Part shown: positions 1 to 7,969 of the stretch, piece by piece
Layout: every line of letters starts with the position of its first letter
How positions within the stretch are numbered: the stretch's first letter is position 1
Origin: Acidobacteriaceae bacterium KBS 89
GTDB lineage: Bacteria; Acidobacteriota; Terriglobia; Terriglobales; Acidobacteriaceae
Reading direction: 5' to 3'
Length of the DNA stretch: 64,000 nt
Assembly (NCBI GenBank): GCA_000381605.1
Contig: KB906754.1
Span: 1 to 64,000 of the forward strand
Made by a program: the position numbers and the translations under genes
The notes under the pieces: model-generated
What the model was told of the DNA's origin: nothing
Database searches by the model: none
What the model saw: only the letters and a program-made list of their open reading frames with translations

Positions 1-46
1 TCAAATCATTTGGCACACTTTTTATCGCGCTATTTGGAACACGACC

Positions 47-62
47 TGTGACGACCGTCACA
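47..62. promoter_or_regulatory. CRP/FNR-type palindromic operator
   Basis: The 16-base site TGTGACGACCGTCACA is a perfect 7+2+7 inverted repeat. It fits the TGTGA-N6-TCACA pattern bound by CRP/FNR-family regulators. It lies 68 bases upstream of the GatB/YqeY start codon, so it could control that gene. The match to the pattern is seen directly; the identity of the regulator is inference. Confidence 0.45.
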
Positions 63-130
63 GCTTTAGGGAGACGGCTGAACCAACATAGTAGGTGACC
101 GGTTGAACTCGACAGGTTGCGAAGGAAGTT

Positions 131-604
131 ATGAAGATTGATGAAACGATTCAGGCGGACATTGCGATCGCGATGAAGGATCGCGATGAGCATAGGTTGA
201 CGACACTGCGGATGATCAAGTTGGCCTTGCAGAACAAAGTGATCGAAAAGCGCGAGGAGTTGACGGATGCGGAAGAGACGCAGATTCTGACGGCGCTGAT
301 CAAGCAGCGGAGAGAGTTGGTAGAGGCGTTTACGAAGGGCGGCAGACCGGAACTGGCGGAGAACGAGCGCCTGGAGATCGAAATAATTGAGGCTTATGTT
401 CCGCAGGCATCGGGTGAGGAGGATATCCGCAAGCTGGTGCATGGGGCGATGGCGCATCTGCAGAAGGATGCTGGTGGGGTGAGGCCGGGGCCGAGGGATT
501 TGGAGACCGCAGTGCAGGTGGCTGAACAGTGGATTCGGGCTGCCGGCTTACGGGCCGATCGGAAGATGGTGAGTGAGATTGTGAAGTCGGAACTGTCGAA
601 GTAG
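131..604 (+). CDS. GatB/YqeY domain-containing protein
   Basis: 157 residues, the usual length for stand-alone YqeY-type proteins, which resemble the C-terminal tRNA-binding tail domain of the GatB amidotransferase subunit. The protein is mostly helical and charged, with the family's opening (MKIDETIQADIAIAMKDRD), a central helix including TALIKQRRE, and the EIIEAYVPQ segment seen in this family. A GAAGGAAG ribosome site precedes the ATG. The precise cellular role of YqeY proteins is unsettled; a tRNA-related role is usually assumed from the domain. It stands alone, and the next gene is a broken oleate hydratase 35 bases downstream. Confidence 0.88.
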   Translation: MKIDETIQADIAIAMKDRDEHRLTTLRMIKLALQNKVIEKREELTDAEETQILTALIKQRRELVEAFTKGGRPELAENERLEIEIIEAYVPQASGEEDIRKLVHGAMAHLQKDAGGVRPGPRDLETAVQVAEQWIRAAGLRADRKMVSEIVKSELSK

Positions 605-639
605 CAGCGACGCGGTAAGCAGAAAGAAGGGTAGAATCC

Positions 640-1596
640 ATGCCTGCAAGGCGGTCTGATACGAACGCAAAGGTTTACTTAGTTGGAGGTGGAATCGCCT
701 CGCTCGCGGCAGCGGCCTTTTTTATTCGCGATGGAAACATTCCCGGCCACAACATCACGATCCTTGAGGAGTCACGAAAAATCGGTGGCAGCCTCGATGC
801 AGGCGGGAATCCTGTAGATGGCTATATCATGCGCGGTGGTCGAATGCTTGAGAGCAAATATCTCTGCACCTATGACCTCTTTTCCTCGATTCCGACCCTC
901 GATAGGAGCAAGACAGTCACCCAGGAGATCTTTGAGTTGAATAAGTTGATGAAAACCTCGTCCAAATCCCGTCTCGTTCGGGGTGGACAAAGAATCAACG
1001 CTCCCAGGTTTGGTCTTAGCGAAAGGCACATCCTGACCATCGAACGCCTGAGAGTTGAGCCGGAGTCGATACTTGGGCGAAGCAGCATTTCAGATCAGTT
1101 CGAACCGTCGTTCTTTGAGACGGACTTCTGGGCTATGTGGTGCACGACGTTTGCTTTCCAACCGTGGCATAGTGCGGTGGAGCTTAAGCGTTATCTGGCG
1201 CGCTTCGTCCACATGGTTTCAGGCTTCAACACGCTCAGCGGAATCCTGCGAACCGTCTACAATCAGTACGACTCGATGGTGCGACCGCTGCAGAAATGGC
1301 TGGAAGAGCACGGTGTGAAGTCTGAGTTTAATGCCAGCGTCACCAATCTCGGCTTCTGCCATGATGCTGAGGGCTTTACTGTGGACCGCTCCGTCTTCGT
1401 AGCCGCGTTCTCCGCGATAGCACTGCTGTTCGGCACAAACCTCAATCCAAGTGAACGTGCCTGGTTGATCTATGGCTGCCTCGCGGTATTGGTGTCAATC
1501 TATTCGCTTTATCTGCGCGCATGCTCTTTGCCGAGCCGGAGTTGCTTCATACCGCAAAAGCAGTACCGGAGCCTAAAACGGTCGCAATCGCTCTAG
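640..1596 (+). pseudogene. truncated oleate hydratase (MCRA family)
   Basis: Residues 1-245 match the N-terminal half of the oleate hydratase / myosin-cross-reactive antigen family, FAD enzymes that hydrate unsaturated fatty acids. Visible are the dinucleotide-binding GGGIASLAAAAF motif, the EESRKIGGSLD and RGGRMLE segments, and the very typical FWAMWCTTFAFQPWHSA block. Family members run past 500 residues, but similarity stops at about base 1380. The frame then continues into about 70 unrelated residues with hydrophobic stretches, probably another broken gene: a second frame (MLFAEPELLHTAKAV) takes over near 1524. The C-terminal half of the enzyme is missing, so a functional hydratase is unlikely. 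Confidence 0.8.
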
Positions 1597-2001
1597 GATA
1601 GATGGGAGCAACGGAATCTCGAAGATGTTTTGGGCAATACCCAACGAGCCGCCGATGGCGGGACACAAACGAATGATCGCAGGGACTGCTTGGGCACGAC
1701 TACAACTTTGCGGTTGACTGCGAAATGACTGATGTCCGGGTTGCTTGCCAAGGTAGCGCGAAAAAGTTCACTTTCTACTACGGCCAGATAGTTGTAGAGC
1801 GCTGTGGCCCGTGCGCAAAGATGGGCAAACGTGCGTAATTGCTGGTCACTTGGCGGCGTACATCCTGGGCGTTCTTCGAAGGTTGAACGGTCACTGGGCA
1901 CTCCAATAGCAACTACTCTATTTTGCCATATTCGCCGGGTGTTCGCCCTTATTCTCCAGCCACTTACAAGGAAATGCACAAGTTATGAGGCAAAATCGGC
2001 T
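1597..2001. other. gene-poor debris
   Basis: About 400 bases between the broken hydratase and the first inverted-repeat element. Short open frames exist on both strands, but none has a ribosome site or a recognisable family. I see no convincing gene, RNA or promoter here. Confidence 0.5.
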
Positions 2002-2180
2002 TGACTGGTAGTCGGGGTATGGCAACGATTCGCGACAAAGTGGGCCATTTGGAGACTTTGCCGATAGACCTCTGCCGCGCAAAAAAGCCGGTTTATAACT
2101 CGTTGGGCCTGGATCACTTGCGGCGATATGGCCCGGTTTGTGACGAATCGTTGCCATACCCCGAGATTCGCCAGTCGCCA
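2002..2180. mobile_element. small inverted-repeat element without genes
   Basis: The arm at 2014-2039 (GGGGTATGGCAACGATTCGC...) returns inverted at 2137-2162 with one mismatch in 26 bases. Weaker symmetry continues inward (GGGCCAT in both arms) and outward (GACTGG at 2003-2008 and its complement at 2171-2176). The spacer is about 97 bases and encodes nothing. This is the structure of a miniature inverted-repeat element or of two insertion-sequence ends joined by an internal deletion. Outer ends reading TG...CA would suit an IS21-like parent, but the family is uncertain. Confidence 0.55.
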
Positions 2181-2354
2181 TCGAATCGAAATGTACCGAG
2201 TGGATGACGCCGAAAGAATCGACCTTTTCGAGCTCATACGACAAGCTAAAGACGAGCCACGGTCATTCACCGTGGTTCCACCAAATAGCTTCATTGAGAG
2301 AACAACCCAAGCGGTACAGCTTTTTAGACGCCGCCCAGTTGGTCAAGCACGCTT

Positions 2355-2684
2355 TTGGGGCTATACGATGTCGCGGACATCGATGAAGTGGACTGTCCTC
2401 ATTGCCACGGGCGAGGCATGACGGGGCTGAGCGGTGATGTGTGCGGCTATTGCGGTGGGTCACAGATGGTTTCAAATGCCGAAGCTGCGGACTATGACCG
2501 CGATGATATGGACGAAACGGACTGTCCCCATTGTCACGGCCGCGGCACGACTGGATTGAGCGGCGATGTCTGCAGCTATTGCCGTGGATCGCAGACAGTT
2601 TCAAGTGCCACGGTGAAGGAGTACAACCGCGAGGATATAGACGAAGTGGATTGCCCTCACTGCTGCAGATTATGCATAGGCTAA
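2355..2684 (+). CDS. DnaJ-type zinc-finger repeat protein, probably a fragment
   Basis: A 109-residue frame built from a 43-residue (129-base) tandem unit. Each complete unit has CPHCHGRG followed by CxYCxGS, the CxxCxGxG pattern of DnaJ-like zinc centres. Two units are complete, with cysteine codons at 2394 and 2523; the third, at 2652, is cut after CPHC. The frame opens with TTG at 2355 and no good ribosome site. An upstream frame (FLDAAQLVKHAFG) runs into this one with a shift of reading frame at about 2355, so the original gene may have been longer and is now frameshifted at the front and truncated at the back. Function unknown; zinc binding is inferred from the cysteines. Confidence 0.45.
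   Translation: MGLYDVADIDEVDCPHCHGRGMTGLSGDVCGYCGGSQMVSNAEAADYDRDDMDETDCPHCHGRGTTGLSGDVCSYCRGSQTVSSATVKEYNREDIDEVDCPHCCRLCIG
2372..2665 (+). repeat. 129-bp tandem repeat, 2.3 copies
   Basis: Equivalent positions recur every 129 bases (TGT/TGC cysteine codons at 2394, 2523 and 2652), in frame with the zinc-finger gene. Copies differ mostly at third codon positions, so the repeat appears to have been kept under protein-level selection before decay. Confidence 0.65.
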
Positions 2685-2763
2685 TGGGCGCTCTTTCTCA
2701 AGCTCGGCAAACCGGACTCCGCGATACGGTGGTCCAGCTTCAAGAGCCCGTCGCGAAGGCTGA

Positions 2764-3051
2764 TGTCACGCTGCACTTAAAATCCCGGAATCACGCTTGT
2801 TTGTTTTCAATCCTTTTCCGGGATTTAACTGCATTGTCACTGCACTACTGTCCCGGACAGTTGCACTCAAAACCCGGACGAAGTTCCTGGTGAAGTTTGT
2901 CCGGGATATAAGTACAAAAGTCACACTATCCTTTTTCCGTCTATCGGCTTCGGTCCGGGATTTGAGTACAAGCCGCTCGACGAATTCCGGGATTTAAGTG
3001 CCGCAAAACGGTCCTCCAGAACATATTCCGGGATTTAAGTGCCGCGCGACA
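2764..3051. mobile_element. IS21-like element ends without istAB
   Basis: The left edge TGTCACGCTGCACTTAAAAT reappears inverted at the right edge (TGTCGCGCGGCACTTAAATC on the minus strand, ending at 3051). Inside are further copies of the core CCGGGATTTAAGTGC: direct at 2818, 2901, 2955, 2987 and 3028, and inverted at about 2861. Ends starting with TGT and carrying several subterminal copies of one motif are characteristic of IS21-family elements. The interval is only 288 bases and has no transposase gene, so it is either an internally deleted copy or a non-autonomous derivative. No clear target duplication flanks it. Confidence 0.65.
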
Positions 3052-3215
3052 CTGGGTCGTTGACTCAATCACCGATGGACCGTCGCTCTCTCTGCATTGT
3101 CCTTTCGGCGTGGGCCTTCGAAAGAGACTGCGATCCCTCCGAACTTGTCAGCAACACTTGAGAGATCGAGTGGCCGCCGCGCTCCGGTTTGCGTAAATGG
3201 GATTCCACGGCAAGA

Positions 3216-5519
3216 ATGGAGTTCATGCTTCGACTATGTCTTGCTGCCGTTCTTTCTCTCGCTGCCATCTCGGTTATCGGTCAATCGCTTCCCGAAGATC
3301 TCGTTCACCCACTGACGGGCACACAAAACGAAGGGCAGACCTATCCCGCCGCCGGAGTTCCTTTTGCCATGACGCACTGGACGCCGCAGACTCGGGCAGG
3401 GGAGACCAAGTGCATCGCACCGTACTACTTTACGGATGCAAAGATTCAAGGTTTGCGGGGTTCGCACTTCCTCAGTGGAAGCTGTGTCCCTGACTACGGC
3501 AGCATGACACTGATGCCAGGTACGGGCTCGCTTAAAACGGCTGCTGTTACGCGCGCCTCAGCCTTCGATCGTGAGACCGAGCATGCAACGCCATACTCGT
3601 ATGCGGTCGAACTCAAGGAATCGCGTGTAAGAGCCTCAGTAACCGCGACATCCCGCTCCGGAATCATGCGCTTCGAATTCACCACAGACGATCCAGACGG
3701 CTGGGTCGTGATGGAGAACAACGCTCGGGGAGGCGATGGTTGGGTAGCAGTGGACGTTGCAAAGAGAGAAGTCACCGGCGAAGTGCCTGTCCGTCGGGAA
3801 TATGCCGGCAGCGGCAAACTTGCGGGCTTTAGTGCATGGTTTGTTGCGGAATTCGATCACACCGTAAAGTCAGCCGGAACCTACATCGGGTCGGAGACAA
3901 CCGATGGACGATCCAAACAGGTTGGTGACGGACAGCCCGTCGGGGTTATCGTCGTCTCGAAGATGATGACTTCGACGGGTGGTGCTTCGGCCGCTGCCAT
4001 GACGCAGCCTACCTCCGCGCCACGTCCCGGCTTTGGTACATACCTACACTTCGGTCCCGTGCATCGGGGGGATGTGATCACAGTTCGGATCGGTACCTCT
4101 TTCGTTTCGATTGAAGAGGCACGCAACAATCTTCGCGCAGAGATCCCAGACTGGAATTACGCAAGGGTGAAGGCCGCAGCACGCAGCGCTTGGCACGCAC
4201 AGCTGAGCCGCATTCAGGTTGCGGGCAAAGATCCGGCCAAAGTGGTGTTCTACACCTCGCTCTATCACGCCATGCTACAGCCACGGGCGTACAGCGACGT
4301 AAGCGGTACTTATCCCCGCTTTCACGATCACGGAGAGGTCGAGCATACCGAGACGACGCAGTATGACGATTTTTCGGTATGGGACATCTTCCGCGCCCAG
4401 GCGCCACTCATGATGATTCTGGATCCGAAACTCGAGGCGTCCATGATGCAGTCAATCATCACGAAAGGAGAGCAAGGCGGCTTCCTCCCGATCTTCCCTG
4501 CGTGGAACAGCTACACCTCGGAAATGGTCGGCGATCATTCCTCCGCCATGATGATCGATGCCTGGCAGAAAGGTATCCGAGGCTTCGATATACGGCGCGC
4601 TTATCCACTCATGCGGAAGAACGCATTGGAGATGCCGGCAACACGCGAGGAGTATCGCGATGGCAAAGGACGTCGCGGTCTCGACTCCTACATCAAGTAC
4701 GGTTACATTCCTCTCGAAGACCCGATCGACGATGCTTTTCACAAGAATGAACAGGTATCGCGCACGCTTGAGTATGCGTATGACGATGCAATGCTTGCCA
4801 ACATTGCTCAAGAGCTGGGGCACGAGGAAGATGCGGCTCTCTTCCGCAAGCGTGGAGAGAACTGGCGCAACGTAATCGATCCCCAGACCGGCTTTGCGCG
4901 CGGACGTCATGCCGATGGCTCCTGGGCTACTCCTTTCGACCCTGCCAAAACATACAGCTGGATCACGGAGGGACTACCGTGGCAGTACACCTTCTTCGTT
5001 CCGCAGAACGTCTCGGGACTCATCGAACTCGAAGGCGGCAAGTCAAAGTTCGAAGCCAAGCTTGACGAACTCTTTGCGGGGAACTATTACGCACATGGCA
5101 ACGAGCCGAGCCACCACATCGCATATCTGTACGACTTCGCCGGGGCGCCTGAGAAGACGCAGAAGCATGTCCGAGCGATTCTCGACAGCGAGTACAAAGA
5201 TGGGCCCGCTGGTCTTGCGGGTAACGACGATGCAGGGCAGATGAGCGCTTGGTACGTCCTGAGCGCTCTCGGCTTGTACCAGGTTTGCCCTGGTGTGCCG
5301 AATTACTCGCTCGGTTCGCCGCGCTTCGACGATATGATCGTCACGCTTCCTACCGGTCGCAAGCTGCACGTGATTGCGACGGGCGCAGAACGCGGCAAAG
5401 TTTACGCACGTAGCATCACTCTAAACGGCAAAGTGATTATGAACTCCACACTCACGCACGCGCAACTCATGGCTGGCGGAAAACTGCGCTTTGCTATGAG
5501 CGATACTCCAGGAAAGTAA
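3216..5519 (+). CDS. secreted GH92 family alpha-mannosidase
   Basis: About 767 residues. The chosen ATG begins MEFMLRLCLAAVLSLAAISV, a signal peptide; an in-frame TTG 27 bases upstream would add a charged tail, and ATG 3225 is also possible. Family GH92 contains calcium-dependent exo-alpha-mannosidases acting on N-glycan or yeast-mannan type chains. The family's landmark blocks are present: WNSYTSEMVGDH near residue 430, NEPSHHIAYLYDF near 629 and GNDDAGQMSAWYV near 669, which carry acidic catalytic and metal-site residues. Length is normal for the family. It is probably periplasmic or exported. The gene is intact despite lying among mobile-element debris, and has no sugar-uptake neighbours. 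Confidence 0.93.
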   Translation: MEFMLRLCLAAVLSLAAISVIGQSLPEDLVHPLTGTQNEGQTYPAAGVPFAMTHWTPQTRAGETKCIAPYYFTDAKIQGLRGSHFLSGSCVPDYGSMTLMPGTGSLKTAAVTRASAFDRETEHATPYSYAVELKESRVRASVTATSRSGIMRFEFTTDDPDGWVVMENNARGGDGWVAVDVAKREVTGEVPVRREYAGSGKLAGFSAWFVAEFDHTVKSAGTYIGSETTDGRSKQVGDGQPVGVIVVSKMMTSTGGASAAAMTQPTSAPRPGFGTYLHFGPVHRGDVITVRIGTSFVSIEEARNNLRAEIPDWNYARVKAAARSAWHAQLSRIQVAGKDPAKVVFYTSLYHAMLQPRAYSDVSGTYPRFHDHGEVEHTETTQYDDFSVWDIFRAQAPLMMILDPKLEASMMQSIITKGEQGGFLPIFPAWNSYTSEMVGDHSSAMMIDAWQKGIRGFDIRRAYPLMRKNALEMPATREEYRDGKGRRGLDSYIKYGYIPLEDPIDDAFHKNEQVSRTLEYAYDDAMLANIAQELGHEEDAALFRKRGENWRNVIDPQTGFARGRHADGSWATPFDPAKTYSWITEGLPWQYTFFVPQNVSGLIELEGGKSKFEAKLDELFAGNYYAHGNEPSHHIAYLYDFAGAPEKTQKHVRAILDSEYKDGPAGLAGNDDAGQMSAWYVLSALGLYQVCPGVPNYSLGSPRFDDMIVTLPTGRKLHVIATGAERGKVYARSITLNGKVIMNSTLTHAQLMAGGKLRFAMSDTPGK

Positions 5520-5586
5520 ACCATCTATTTAATGAGCTGCCACGCATCAATCTGAAACGTATTCAGATTTTTTAGTCAATTTTCTC

Positions 5587-5735
5587 GTGGAACGAAGCGT
5601 TGATCGGTCGAAAAGCACCGCCTGCGATTCGAAGTGGATCTTGCGCTGTTCGAGTTTGGCGATGAGCCGGGTCAAAATCGGCCAGATTTCGTCGCAGCCG
5701 CTCCAGCTTCCAGACCACAAGCGGCATCTTCGACA
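5587..5735 (-). pseudogene. serine recombinase (resolvase) remnant
   Basis: On the minus strand one frame reads PLVVWKLERLRRNLADF and the next continues TRLIAKLEQRKIHFESQA. Joined across a single frameshift near 5675, they give the central part of a resolvase domain (VVWKLDRLxRxL...LxxxLxxxxIxFxS). Neither frame extends into the catalytic serine region or a DNA-binding domain, so this is a decayed fragment. The match is from memory of the family and is short. Confidence 0.5.
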
Positions 5736-5785
5736 GTTCACCGCGAGTCTGCTAAGCCGGTCCCTTTCGCAAAGGAGTAAGCCAT

Positions 5786-5986
5786 TTAAAGAGGCTGAAT
5801 GTCGGCTGCCTGCCAGCCCTTAGGCCCCTTAATCACATTGAACTGCACAGCCTGACCCTCTTGGAGGCTCTTGAAGCCGCTCGAGGTGATTGCGGAGTAA
5901 TGTGCGAAAACGTCTTCGCCGTTTTGACGGCTGATGAAGCCAAACCCCTTGGCATCGTTAAACCACTTCACTGTTCCCTGTTCCAT
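5786..5986 (-). CDS. cold-shock protein, CspA family
   Basis: 66 residues starting [19 protein letters not shown] single cold-shock domain with RNP1 (KGFGFI) and RNP2 (DVFAHY) motifs binds single-stranded RNA or DNA and acts as an RNA chaperone. An upstream in-frame start would add seven residues (MRTEENT), but the MEQGTVKWF start matches the family. The roughly 120 bases upstream contain no gene and could be a long 5' leader, as is common for csp genes; I could not fold it. The gene converges on the GH92 gene and is followed by resolvase debris. Confidence 0.95.
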   Translation of the reverse strand: MEQGTVKWFNDAKGFGFISRQNGEDVFAHYSAITSSGFKSLQEGQAVQFNVIKGPKGWQAADIQPL

Positions 5987-6149
5987 AGTGTTTTCCTCGG
6001 TTCTCATCTGTTGCCATGCTCAGTCAAATTGGGGTTCGGGTCGCATCTTTGCTGAAACCAAACTTGTTCCCGTGCAAGGTGTTTGCATAGTAGCACCTAC
6101 TCGTCAAAATTGTGGCGTCCCCAAAATCTGCGAGAAGTCGCGGTCTCCA

Positions 6150-6681
6150 CTAGAGCCCCAGGTTGTCGTTCACCGCGATCTCGATATCCTGCTCGGAGCC
6201 CAGACAGCGCTCGGTGGTCTGGATCGACGAGTGCCCCAACAGGAATTTGATCTGCTCCAGATCCCCGCCATTCTTCCGGCACAGTTTGGCGCAGGTGCGG
6301 CGCAGGTCGTGGGCGCCGAAGTGCTCGATCCCGATTTGCTTGGATGACTGTTCAACTACGGACCATACCGCCCAGTCGCTCAGCGTGTCGCGGTTGATCT
6401 TCCCGCTCTTCGAGATCGACCGCAGCAGCCGGCCGTCTTCGATGCCGGCCGCAATCATCCAGGCGTTGATTCCCTGCTTGACCCAGATCGGGATAGCGAC
6501 CGTGCGGATGCGCCGGCCCTTCCCCTCAAGGTCCGCCAGGACCCAGCGTCCTTCTCTTTGCTGGATGGTCTCAACCTCGAGCCCGGCCAGCTCGTTCCGT
6601 CGCAGGGCGCAGCCCACCAGAAGCGCCAGAATGACATAGTCGCGCTTGCCCTTGAGCGTCGTCCGGTCGGGGACGGCCAGC
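6150..6681 (-). pseudogene. tyrosine recombinase, N-terminally truncated, active Tyr replaced
   Basis: The catalytic half of a phage-type integrase. The open frame continues back to about 6681 (LKGKRDYVILALLVGCALRR), although the first possible start is a GTG at 6617. Catalytic Arg (ALRRNELAGL), HDLRRT and LLGHSSIQTT boxes are present. Where family members have TTERYLG, this sequence has TTERCLG: the codon is TGT rather than TAT, so the nucleophilic tyrosine is lost. The N-terminal core-binding domain is missing because sequence beyond 6681 belongs to a second integrase gene running the other way. It should be inactive. Confidence 0.8.
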
Positions 6682-7206
6682 AGAGGTGAGCTATTTGGGT
6701 TGCAGTGGCAGGACGTGGATTTCGATAAGTGCGTTATTCACGTTCGCAGGTCAATCGTGGATCAGGTCGTGGGCAACACGAAAACGGCAGGGTCAAACCG
6801 TCCTCTGCCCCTGAACGCCGAATTGTCCGACGCTCTTGCTAGGTGGAAAATTGCCACACCATACGCAAAGCCGACAGACTGGGTGTTTGCCAGCCCTAAC
6901 AGCAGAGGAGAAAAGCCGTATTGGGCTAACACTCTGCTGGTTCGCCAAATCCAACCTGCCGCACTTAGGGCAGGTATCGAGAAAGTGATTGGCTGGCATA
7001 CGTTCCGCCGGAGTTTCGCTACCCTGCTCCAGTCGTCAGGGGCGAGTGTAAAGACTTCGCAGGAACTAATGAGACACGCCACCCCGGTAATGACCCTCGG
7101 AACATACGCCCAAGCGGTCACATCAGATAAACGGGAGGCCCAGGACAGAATTGCAGCGATGATTCTGCCCGTTCGTGAGGCGGAAAACGGGACACTCGTG
7201 GCTTAG
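6680..7206 (+). pseudogene. tyrosine integrase fragment, paralog of the island integrase
   Basis: From RGELFGLQWQDVDF onward this is the C-terminal catalytic domain of an integrase closely resembling the intact one at 15421-16554 (same WHTFRR/WHSFRR, SSGASVKT, QELMRHA and LGTYAQAV segments, and the same ...QDRIAAM ending). The catalytic tyrosine is present. The N-terminal part, including the core-binding domain, was lost at the junction near 6680. The fragment stops 65 bases before the left attachment repeat, the same spacing that the intact gene has to the right repeat. It is therefore the remnant of an earlier element at the same tRNA site. Confidence 0.85.
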
Positions 7207-7270
7207 AGTTCCCTTCCGTTTCCACGGATTCTTTGTTGTTCCTTTGTTTCGCCTGTAAGTGATTGATTCT

Positions 7271-7316
7271 ATGGTGGGCACAGCAGGATTCGAACCTACG
7301 ACTTCCACCGTGTGAA
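7271..7316. repeat. left attachment repeat (tRNA-Val 3' fragment)
   Basis: 46 bases identical to 16636-16681, covering the CCA end, acceptor strand, T arm and anticodon arm up to the anticodon loop of tRNA-Val, followed by unrelated sequence. It cannot encode a tRNA. It is the displaced 3' end left by site-specific integration. Confidence 0.92.
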
Positions 7317-7406
7317 TTGTGTAAACGCAGCTATCCTATTGATTTATCTGAAGCACTAGGCACTGTTACACCCTGCAATGCACTCCTTCGCAATGCTTAT
7401 CGTTCC

Positions 7407-7427
7407 CTTATTGTTCCTTCATTTGTT
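7407..7427. other. candidate integrase arm-type sites, left end
   Basis: CTTATTGTTCCTT at 7407-7419 is followed by another TTGTTCC at 7423. The same 13-mer occurs at 16565-16577 on the other side of the element, also followed by TTGTTCC, and TTGTTCCTT occurs at 7236-7244 beside the older integrase fragment. Repeats of this kind on both sides of a core are typical arm-type binding sites of tyrosine integrases. Apart from these sites and the repeat at 7271, the interval 7207-7618 holds nothing I recognise. Confidence 0.5.
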
Positions 7428-7618
7428 CCCACGCTGGCATCGCTAAACTGCGGTGAGAACGGCAACCAGCGCGTAGGCACAAGTCTGCAAGAATGCTCTG
7501 CCCTCGGTCCGGTCGTCCGTCATACCCCACAACACGTTTAGCCAATGTGCGGTGGTAGTCTATCCGCATTGATCCTCTCCCCTTTTGCTAACCGATCGAC
7601 TTTGAAGAATGGAAGAGG

Positions 7619-7969
7619 ATGGTTCGCAACGCCTCAGATATCGAACTCTATAGATTCCGAAATGTTGCTCTCATTTCGCTACGCGGCGACGCCGACAATA
7701 ATCTGAAGAACTGGTTCAGCTTCATCGATAGCGATTGGGTCAGAATGCCAGACGGAACTCATTCAGCCATCCAACGCATCATGGGAGCGCGAGTGAGCAC
7801 CTACGAAACGGTCAAGAAGGCGATACAGGACGTTATCGTCCCAGACACCCAAGAGATCACGGACGAGCTAAAGGTCGTCAACGTCCGCCTGGACGATCTC
7901 AACCAGCGATTCGACAGACTCTCTGCACTTGTACTGCACTCCAACGGCCCCCTCTCTTCGAGACGGTAG
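7619..7969 (+). CDS. hypothetical protein of the integrative element
   Basis: 116 residues, no recognised family. A GGAAGAGG ribosome site immediately precedes the ATG. The middle (residues 20-60) is mixed polar and hydrophobic, and the C-terminal third (ITDELKVVNVRLDDLNQRFDRL) has heptad-like spacing suggesting a short coiled coil. Its last 71 bases overlap the convergent recombinase gene. It could be a small accessory or regulatory protein of the element; I cannot assign a function. Confidence 0.5.
   Translation: MVRNASDIELYRFRNVALISLRGDADNNLKNWFSFIDSDWVRMPDGTHSAIQRIMGARVSTYETVKKAIQDVIVPDTQEITDELKVVNVRLDDLNQRFDRLSALVLHSNGPLSSRR

Noticed and set aside
1593..1979. A 128-residue minus-strand frame in the debris region
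   Set aside because: No start context or recognisable motif, and it runs up to the edge of the small inverted-repeat element.
7271..7345. A second tRNA-Val gene
   Set aside because: Only the 3' half matches; the D arm and 5' acceptor strand are absent, so it is an attachment-site fragment.
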